A stretch of DNA of 64,000 bases. Source: Neobacillus sp. CF12. Lineage in GTDB: Bacteria > Bacillota > Bacilli > Bacillales > Cytobacillaceae. The first letter of the stretch is position 1. Every line of letters begins with the position of its first letter. A program made the translations under genes and the position numbers. The DNA lies in contig NZ_JAUCEU010000007.1 in NCBI RefSeq assembly GCF_030348765.1, forward strand, positions 4,027,501 to 4,091,500, written 5' to 3'. The notes below the pieces were generated by a model. It did not search any database and had not been told where the DNA came from. It saw only the letters and a list, made by a program, of their open reading frames with translations. Of the stretch, positions 58,545 to 64,000 are shown piece after piece.

Positions 58545-60698
58545 ATGAATGGATTTAAAGCAGAATTAAAAACTATCCTTTCCAATCGCAAGGTTCTCAT
58601 TCCGATTATCGCTATCCTCTTTATTCCTGTCCTTTATGCAGGAATGTTTCTATGGGCGTTTTGGGATCCCTATAAATATCTCGGAGATTTACCGGTAGCG
58701 ATTGTGAATCAGGATGAGGGAGCAGAGCTTAATGGTGAGCTACTTGAAATCGGAGACGACCTGGTCAAGAATCTGAAAAAAAGTAGTACGTTTGATTTTG
58801 AAATAGTTGACAAGACACAAGGATACCAAGGGTTGGAGGACCAAAAGTATTATATCCTAGTGGAGATTCCAAGTGATTTTTCAAAAAATGCAACAACCTT
58901 GCTTGAGGATCAACCGAAAAAGTTAGAGATCAAATATGTTCCGAATGAAGGGGCAAACTTCTTATCAGCGCAAATTGGCGAAACCGCGATGAAGGAAATC
59001 AAAGCGGAAATTTCAAAAGAAATTGTCACGACTTACTCGGAAAGTATTTTTGAAAAAGTAACCCAGATGGGTGATGGGCTAGCGCAAGCAAGTGAGGGCG
59101 CAGGTCAACTTAATGAGGGCTCGGTAAAACTCAATGAAGGTGCGGGGCAAATCAAGGAAAACCTAGAGGTCTTAGCGAGCAAATCGATTGAATTCAATGA
59201 AGGTGTAAATAGTGCCGCGGCGGGTTCCGAGGAAGTAGCCCAAGGGACAGCGGCAATCCAGCAAGGGTTACAAGAAGTGGACGAAAAACTTCCGCAGCTG
59301 GTGACAGGCACCGAAAAAGCGCAAGCAGGTGCAGAGCAGATAAAAGAAAACTTACCTGCCGGAATCGCGGCGGGAATCAATGCGCAGTTATCAGGAAGTA
59401 CGGAAGCGTTGAATGATGGAATTGATCAATTTGAAACACAGTTGAGTGGAGGATTATCATCACAAATTGCTGATCAAATGATTGCCCAGCAAACAGCTAA
59501 AATGCAGGACCTTGCAGCGGCTTTAATCGCCAATGGTGTCCCAGCTGAAAAAGTGACTGAAATTATGAAACAACAAGCTGCACCAACCAAGGAAGATGTT
59601 CAACAACAGGTTGCACAGGCCATCAATCCTGGATTACATCAGGGCTTCTCGCAATTTAAAACGCAAGTAAATGGTCAATTGCTTGGAGCGACTGCAGGTT
59701 TAGAATCTCAATTGAAAAAACAAACAGATCCAGTGTTCGACCAGTTAATTGGCGGGATTGGTGAAATCAACGCCAACCAAGTGAAATTGCAGCAAGGAAT
59801 CCACGAGCTATACTCTGGAGCAACTGCGCTAAATGCGGGTGCGAGTCAACTGACAACTGGTATGGGAGATTTGTCAGCGGGTGCCGGAAAAATGACAGAA
59901 GGAACGGGTAAACTTGCTGAGGGTTCTGCTGAATTACAAGCAGGCTCAGAGAAATTGCAGGACGGCACCTCCGAATTAAATGAGAAATTGGGAGAAGGTG
60001 CAGAAGCAGCAAACAGCGTACAAGCGGATGATGACACCTATGACATGATGGGTGAACCGGTAAAGGTTGATAAAAATGAGATAAACACGGTGCCAAACTA
60101 CGGTACGGGCTTTGCTCCATATTTCGTCTCACTTGGACTATTTGTGGGCGCACTCATCATCTCGATCGTATTCGGCCTAAAAGAACCAGCCGTTAAACCG
60201 GCATCCGCATCACAGTGGTTTCTTGGTAAATTAGGCGTCATTACCATCATTGGTGTGCTTCAAGCTCTATTAGTTGATTTTGTGTTACTTGTGGGATTGG
60301 GAATTGAGGTACAAAGTCTGCCGTTGTTTATCTTGACGACGATTCTCACAAGCATGGTGTTCGTAACATTGATTCAAATGCTTGTGACAACGCTAGCGGA
60401 TGTAGGCCGTTTCATTGCTATTCTCATCCTGATCATGCAATTAACCACAAGCGCGGGTACATTCCCACTGGTGTTAATTCCAGAGGCGCTGCAGCCATTC
60501 AACGCATTTTTCCCAATGACATACAGCGTCCAAGCGTTTAAAGCAGTGATCTCAAGCGGAGATTTTGCTTATATGTGGCAAAACAATCTTGTATTGCTAG
60601 CCTACACAGCTGGATTCATGGTGGTTACATTTATCTACCTTGCTTTTACGTTTAAAAAGAAACATGTGAGTGAATCATTGATTGAACAATCAGCATAA
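58545..60698 (+). CDS. yhgE: YhgE/Pip-family membrane protein
   Basis: 717 aa. One N-terminal membrane helix (LIPIIAILFIPVLYAGMFLW), a long extracellular region (about 45-520) of repeated X-(S/A)-G-x-x-x-(L)-x-x-G motifs (AGQLNEGSVKLNEGAGQIKE) forming long helices, and six C-terminal ABC-2-like membrane helices (about 530-705). The family includes phage infection protein Pip and ESX-linked YhgE/YueB; B. subtilis YueB is the SPP1 receptor. Residues 252-257 (LVTGTE) are encoded by a GGTGACAGGCACC element. ATG 58545 follows AGGAGG by 9 nt; the frame opens 10 codons earlier. Confidence 0.9.
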   Translation: MNGFKAELKTILSNRKVLIPIIAILFIPVLYAGMFLWAFWDPYKYLGDLPVAIVNQDEGAELNGELLEIGDDLVKNLKKSSTFDFEIVDKTQGYQGLEDQKYYILVEIPSDFSKNATTLLEDQPKKLEIKYVPNEGANFLSAQIGETAMKEIKAEISKEIVTTYSESIFEKVTQMGDGLAQASEGAGQLNEGSVKLNEGAGQIKENLEVLASKSIEFNEGVNSAAAGSEEVAQGTAAIQQGLQEVDEKLPQLVTGTEKAQAGAEQIKENLPAGIAAGINAQLSGSTEALNDGIDQFETQLSGGLSSQIADQMIAQQTAKMQDLAAALIANGVPAEKVTEIMKQQAAPTKEDVQQQVAQAINPGLHQGFSQFKTQVNGQLLGATAGLESQLKKQTDPVFDQLIGGIGEINANQVKLQQGIHELYSGATALNAGASQLTTGMGDLSAGAGKMTEGTGKLAEGSAELQAGSEKLQDGTSELNEKLGEGAEAANSVQADDDTYDMMGEPVKVDKNEINTVPNYGTGFAPYFVSLGLFVGALIISIVFGLKEPAVKPASASQWFLGKLGVITIIGVLQALLVDFVLLVGLGIEVQSLPLFILTTILTSMVFVTLIQMLVTTLADVGRFIAILILIMQLTTSAGTFPLVLIPEALQPFNAFFPMTYSVQAFKAVISSGDFAYMWQNNLVLLAYTAGFMVVTFIYLAFTFKKKHVSESLIEQSA
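59300..59312 (+). repeat. GGTGACAGGCACC core inside yhgE
   Basis: Exact 13-bp core read in frame; encodes VTGT in the repeat region. Confidence 0.7.
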
Positions 60699-60707
60699 AC
60701 TTAGGGG

Positions 60708-60746
60708 AACACTGGGTTCGCAGGAGTGCGGAACCAGTGTTTTTTT
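60708..60746 (+). terminator. Terminator of yhgE
   Basis: AACACTGG / CCAGTGTT outer stem with an inner GTTCGCA/TGCGGAAC extension, then seven T. Confidence 0.88.
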
Positions 60747-60760
60747 GTGCGGAATTTGTT

Positions 60761-60858
60761 AGGCAGGTAAACAATGCAATTATGCAGATAAAAAGGAAGT
60801 CTATGCATGTAAGTGTACAGAATATGCAGGTGTAGGAATCATTTTGGCAGGAAAGAGG
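60761..60858 (+). repeat. Degenerate array of GCAGGTAA-type words
   Basis: GGCAGGTAA, GCAGATAA, GCATGTAA, GCAGGTGTA and GGCAGGAAA recur every 21-24 nt between the yhgE terminator and the HAD gene. It resembles the array at 14547-14885. Confidence 0.7.
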
Positions 60859-60906
60859 ATTTTGAAGTTGCAAAAAAGAACATTTAAAGGGGGAGTGTGC
60901 TCAAAA

Positions 60907-61569
60907 ATGATTAAAGCAGTTTTATTTGATTTAGATGGAACGTTGTTAGATCGAGATGAATCAGTTAAAAAGTTTATAGATTGTCAGTATGATAGATTGA
61001 AGCATTTTGTAGGTCATATTCCAAGAGAGAACTATAGTAAGAGATTCATTGAATTAGATCAGCGCGGGTATGTATGGAAAGATAAGGTGTATCAGCAATT
61101 AATTAAGGAATTTGCCATCACCGGGATTTCATGGGAAGAGCTGCTTCAGGATTACATGGCAGAATTCAAAAATCACTGCGTTCCATTTCCAAACCTCATT
61201 ACGACACTGGAAAAGTTAAAAAGCCTCGACATACGATTAGGAATGATTACAAATGGCTGGGGGAACTTTCAGCTTGATAATATTAAAGCTTTAGGCATAG
61301 AAAAGTATTTTGACACCATTCTAATATCGGAATGGGAAGGACTAAAAAAGCCAGACCCAGAAATTTTTAGGAGGGCCCTGAAACAACTCAATGTCCCAGC
61401 ACAACAAACTATTTTCATAGGAGACCATCCCCAAAATGATATCAAAGCAGCTCAGTATGCAGGATTGATAGCAGTTTGGAAAAAAGATCCTCAATGGAAT
61501 CATGTTGAAGCGGACGCCATACTAGATGATTTAGCAGAACTACCAATCCTCATAGAAAATAGGTGGTAA
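60907..61569 (+). CDS. HAD-superfamily hydrolase
   Basis: 220 aa with all HAD motifs: VLFDLDGTLLDRDES (nucleophile Asp), MITNGWGN (motif II), LKKPDPEIF (motif III Lys), FIGDHPQNDIKAAQYAG (motif IV). A helical cap lies between motifs I and II. It is a phosphatase of the phosphoglycolate/YjjG-like subgroup; substrate not predictable. ATG 60907 lies 12 nt after GGGGGAG; the frame's earlier start is in the repeat array. The next two genes follow within 4 and 11 nt: an operon. Confidence 0.88.
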   Translation: MIKAVLFDLDGTLLDRDESVKKFIDCQYDRLKHFVGHIPRENYSKRFIELDQRGYVWKDKVYQQLIKEFAITGISWEELLQDYMAEFKNHCVPFPNLITTLEKLKSLDIRLGMITNGWGNFQLDNIKALGIEKYFDTILISEWEGLKKPDPEIFRRALKQLNVPAQQTIFIGDHPQNDIKAAQYAGLIAVWKKDPQWNHVEADAILDDLAELPILIENRW

Positions 61570-61573
61570 AAAA

Positions 61574-61768
61574 ATGAAATGTATTCAATGTCAATCTGAA
61601 ATGACAAACGATTGTCGGGTTACGGTAGAAGGCGATTTGAGTGGGATCAAGATAAGTAAAAAGGGACAAGGGCTTTTCAAAAAGGTAACAGCGAAACTTA
61701 AGGCAGCGGTTTGTCCAAATTGTGGGTATGTGTCTTTTTATGTAGAGGACTATAATAATTTTAAGTAG
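61574..61768 (+). CDS. Small zinc-ribbon protein
   Basis: 64 aa with two CxxC motifs, MKCIQCQSE and VCPNCGYV, which can bind one zinc ion, and a Lys-rich middle. It resembles bacterial zinc-ribbon nucleic-acid-binding proteins of unknown function. It starts 4 nt after the HAD gene with AGGTGG upstream and ends 11 nt before the phosphatase gene, so all three are cotranscribed. Confidence 0.75.
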   Translation: MKCIQCQSEMTNDCRVTVEGDLSGIKISKKGQGLFKKVTAKLKAAVCPNCGYVSFYVEDYNNFK

Positions 61769-61779
61769 AGGGATTTAGG

Positions 61780-62433
61780 ATGAATTATTTTGTTATTGGT
61801 GATGTGCACGGGTGCTATCATACTTTTGAAAATATGATTACGAAACATTGGAATAAAGAGAATGAAGTGCTGATTCAACTCGGGGATCTTATTGATAGAG
61901 GAAAGAATTCACCTCAGATGGTGAAGTTGGCAAGGCAGTTAAAAGAGGATTTCCCAGATCGGGTGATTTTTTTAAAAGGAAATCATGAGTTTGAGATCAT
62001 TGATCATGTAGTGAATCAACCTAACCATAATTGGCTCCGGCAGTGTGGGGAGGAGACACTCAGACAATACGAGGCAGTGCAAAGGGATTGCCAAAGTGAT
62101 GTCAATTGGATGAAGGAATTGCAGTTATTTTATGAGAATGACCATCTATTTGTCAGTCACGCAGGAATCTCACAGCAATCAGCCAATCCTTTTAATGAAG
62201 AGGATAGTTTTGGGATTCTATGGAATCGAAGTCCTTTAACGAACATCAATAAATTGCAAATCATTGGTCACACACCATGTGAAGAGCCGAAATATGATGA
62301 ACAAAGTCATTCTTGGAATATCGATACAGGTGCCGCCTACACGGGTTATTTAACGGGCGTGAAATTCAGTCACAGTGGGGAAATGATTGAATTTATTAAA
62401 GAAGATACCGATGCTAGAGATAGAAACTCGTAG
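61780..62433 (+). CDS. PPP-type metallophosphatase (PrpE/Apa-like)
   Basis: 217 aa with the calcineurin-like motifs GDVHGCYHTF, GDLIDRGKNS, LKGNHEFEI and a C-terminal GHTPCEEPKY. The layout resembles serine/threonine protein phosphatases of bacteria and PrpE-type diadenosine tetraphosphatases; the substrate cannot be chosen from sequence. Third gene of the HAD-zinc ribbon operon, 11 nt behind the previous gene. A terminator follows at once. Confidence 0.88.
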   Translation: MNYFVIGDVHGCYHTFENMITKHWNKENEVLIQLGDLIDRGKNSPQMVKLARQLKEDFPDRVIFLKGNHEFEIIDHVVNQPNHNWLRQCGEETLRQYEAVQRDCQSDVNWMKELQLFYENDHLFVSHAGISQQSANPFNEEDSFGILWNRSPLTNINKLQIIGHTPCEEPKYDEQSHSWNIDTGAAYTGYLTGVKFSHSGEMIEFIKEDTDARDRNS

Positions 62434-62441
62434 ATGTGGAA

Positions 62442-62468
62442 AAAGCAGTGGAATGCCACTGCTTTCAA
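62442..62468. terminator. Terminator between the phosphatase and lysE-like genes
   Basis: Perfect 10-bp stem AAAGCAGTGG / CCACTGCTTT, loop AATG, convergent genes. Confidence 0.8.
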
Positions 62469-62469
62469 T

Positions 62470-63099
62470 TTACTGATGTGCCTTTTCCAGCGCTAGTTTG
62501 ATCCCGAAACCAATCAGGACGGTGCCGGTGATTCCTTCCATTACACTTTGGGTTTTAGGCTTTTTCATAAAAGTACTAATCTGGTTCAACAGGTAGATAT
62601 AGAAGAAAAACCAGACGACAGTTAACAGTGTATAGGTGATTCCCATAATGAGAAACGGAACAAAGTGATGGCTGTCGGAATTGACGAACTGGGGCAGGAA
62701 AGTCAGAAAAAATACAGCAACTTTTGGGTTTAAGAGATTCGTTAGGAATCCCTGCTTGAAACAGGATTTCCCTTCATACTTGCTCTCGGCAGGCATTTCG
62801 GTGGCGGCCATTTTATTCAGTTTCAATGCCCATAATGTCTTGATGCCTAGAAAAACTAAATAGGCCGCACCGAAATATTTGAAAACAGAAAATAAAAAAG
62901 CGGATTTCACAATAATCGCAGAAAGTCCGACAACCGCAGCCAAAGTATGAATGAGCAGGGCACAGCACGTGCCAAAAACCGTTCGAAATCCGCCGCTTTT
63001 TCCTAGTGTAATGGTGTTTTTTGTTGCAATAGCTGTATCAGGACCAGGTAAAATAATCAGCAAAATACACATAATTACAAACAAATAGAAGTTCTCCAA
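62470..63099 (-). CDS. LysE/RhtB-family exporter
   Basis: 209 aa with six membrane segments. The family signature LPGPDTAIATKNTITLGKSG lies after the first helix, followed by GGFRTVFGTCCALLIHTLAA and GFLTNLLNPKVAVFFLTFLP. LysE/RhtB proteins export amino acids or their analogues. TTG 63108 abuts AAAGGAG; TTG 63099, 9 nt away, yields the usual (M)ENFYLF start and is chosen. Confidence 0.88.
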   Translation of the reverse strand: MENFYLFVIMCILLIILPGPDTAIATKNTITLGKSGGFRTVFGTCCALLIHTLAAVVGLSAIIVKSAFLFSVFKYFGAAYLVFLGIKTLWALKLNKMAATEMPAESKYEGKSCFKQGFLTNLLNPKVAVFFLTFLPQFVNSDSHHFVPFLIMGITYTLLTVVWFFFYIYLLNQISTFMKKPKTQSVMEGITGTVLIGFGIKLALEKAHQ

Positions 63100-63260
63100 G
63101 CTCCTCAACTCCTTTATTGAGTATATATATAGTTAGACTTAATTTACCATAATTTTTCTGAATTGTGTTTTTATTTTTAGAGATTCTTTTTTAAAATAGT
63201 GGAAACAATCAACTTTTCTCGAATTGAGTAAAGTTGTTATTTTATGGGAGGAGGGAAAAA

Positions 63261-63746
63261 ATGCAAAAAAAACTAGACCACGCAATAACATTACGCAATG
63301 AAGGAAAACAGAAGGAATCCAATGAATTGCTTGTAACATTAGCGGTAGAGCACCTAAAAGATGCGTATGTTCAGTATCAATGTGCATGGAGTTTTGATTT
63401 ACTAGGAAAGGAAACGGAAGCAATTCCGTTTTATGAAAAAGCGATTGACCTGGGGCTGTCGGGAAAGGATTTAGAGGGAGCAATACTAGGGTTGGGGAGT
63501 TCCTACAGGACAATAGGGGAATATGAAAAAGCTCAAACCGTTTTTCAAAAGGGAATGGAAGAATTCCCAAACAATCGCGCTTTAAAGGTTTTCTACTCGA
63601 TGGCCCTTTATAACCTTAAAGAGCATGACCATGCGATGGAGATCCTGCTTACATGCCTGATCGAAACGACGTCGGACGAGGAAATCCTACATTATAAAAG
63701 AGCGATTCATTTCTATTCTGATAAATTGGATAAAGTTTGGAAGTAA
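63261..63746 (+). CDS. TPR-repeat protein
   Basis: 161 aa made of about four tetratricopeptide helix pairs (e.g. AWSFDLLGKETEAIPFYEKA, GLGSSYRTIGEYEKAQTVF). TPR units bind protein partners. Members of this short TPR family are common in bacilli; the partner is unknown. GGGAGGAGGG lies before ATG 63261; the frame opens 9 codons earlier without a binding site. Terminator shared with the next gene on the other strand. Confidence 0.85.
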   Translation: MQKKLDHAITLRNEGKQKESNELLVTLAVEHLKDAYVQYQCAWSFDLLGKETEAIPFYEKAIDLGLSGKDLEGAILGLGSSYRTIGEYEKAQTVFQKGMEEFPNNRALKVFYSMALYNLKEHDHAMEILLTCLIETTSDEEILHYKRAIHFYSDKLDKVWK

Positions 63747-63780
63747 GCGCAGGAGAGGTTTCCCTCTTTTGTGCTTACTT
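63741..63780. terminator. Bidirectional hairpin
   Basis: AAGTAAGCGCA / TGTGCTTACTT stem (one G-T pair) with inner GGAGAGG / CCCTCTTTT; overlaps the ends of both convergent genes. Confidence 0.75.
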
Positions 63781-64000
63781 CATGCATTTTTTTAAATCAA
63801 TAATCGTTTGCAAATGCATCCCTTCATGAAAAATCGTTCGAACGAGAACTTGTTCGATGGTATGCATGCCCATTTCTGTTGGCGGGAATTCTTCTTCTAG
63901 TCGATGACCGTAGGCAGCAGCAATCTCAGAAGGCTGGTTTTTCAACAGTTCCTTCAACTCTTCTAGCGAAGGTGTCTCAGAGGTAAAGTCAGCTGGTGAG
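63775..64000 (-). CDS. DinB-superfamily protein (partial, 5' end outside window)
   Basis: The last 74 codons lie in the window; the frame is open through base 64000, and the coding start is beyond it. The visible part, GMHTIEQVLVRTIFHEGMHLQTII, matches the C-terminal helix of DinB-like proteins with the conserved His (HEGMHLQ) of the metal site. Members are small thiol- or metal-dependent enzymes of four-helix type. A TTG at 63957 inside the frame is not the start, because the coding pattern continues upstream (PADFTSETPSLEE). Confidence 0.75.
   Translation of the reverse strand, partial: SPADFTSETPSLEELKELLKNQPSEIAAAYGHRLEEEFPPTEMGMHTIEQVLVRTIFHEGMHLQTIIDLKKCMK

Noticed and set aside
1..64000. 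rRNA and tRNA genes
   Set aside because: No tRNA cloverleaf or TTCGAATCC-type T-arm in context and no rRNA sequence was recognised.

Overview
The window is a chromosomal stretch of an aerobic, endospore-forming Bacillaceae. The evidence is strong AGGAGG-type ribosome binding sites, frequent TTG/GTG starts, the sporulation genes spoIID, spoIIQ and spoIIID, a sigma-B operon, and a gene order (ywzB-ywmB-murA-spoIID ... spoIIQ ... spoIIID-mbl ... fabZ ... ywpF-ssbB ... ywqA-ywqB) collinear with the Bacillus subtilis murAA-to-ywq region. A nuo operon (absent from B. subtilis) and an RsbK/RsbY/RsbM-type sigma-B control module point to a relative of the B. cereus / Neobacillus side of the family. 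The genus cannot be fixed from this window. No rRNA, tRNA, prophage, IS element or CRISPR array was seen.

Layout. 1-10.1 kb: end of nuoB, then nuoC-D-H-I-J-K-L-M-N, an 11-subunit-type complex I operon without nuoEFG; NuoC carries a long Ala/Lys-repeat N-terminal extension. 10.3-28.3 kb: a general-stress island built around rsbV-rsbW-sigB-rsbY, dps and rsbK-rsbM. Small stress proteins (YflT-like, CsbD, GlsB/YeaQ-like), a channel-like membrane protein, a CorA-type transporter and a cardiolipin synthase surround it. At least ten sequences in it fit the sigma-B consensus (GTTTnA, 13-14 nt, GGGWAW), several divergent. The island separates nuoN from ywzB.

28.6-37.9 kb: ywzB, ywmB, murA, spoIID (SigE-type promoter), a 0.9 kb repeat block, a NERD-domain protein, a VanZ-like gene, spoIIQ (SigF-like promoter) and a PbpC-type transpeptidase. 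38-42.7 kb: two membrane proteins and a large secreted rhamnogalacturonan lyase with a CcpA cre box upstream. 42.7-48 kb: an alkyltransferase-like protein, spoIIID, mbl, fabZ, an Asn/Asp-rich lipoprotein, ywpF and ssbB. 48.5-56.6 kb: small hypothetical proteins, a coiled-coil/3D-domain exported protein, and the ywqA (SNF2 helicase)/ywqB (SWIM) pair. 56.8-64 kb: a TM2-like membrane protein, a 45-aa exported peptide gene, the yhgD-yhgE pair with palindromic operators, and a HAD hydrolase, Zn-ribbon protein, metallophosphatase, LysE exporter, TPR protein and partial DinB.

Two kinds of repeat run through the intergenic DNA. One is a dispersed imperfect palindrome, GGTGACAGGCACC, found at about ten sites, two of them inside coding sequences and one pair inside the nuo operon. 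The other is a set of locus-specific tandem arrays (14.5, 21.2, 26.8, 32.5 and 60.8 kb), most of them built from words ending in GTAA. These and a short exported-peptide gene at 57.5 kb are the least explained parts of the window.
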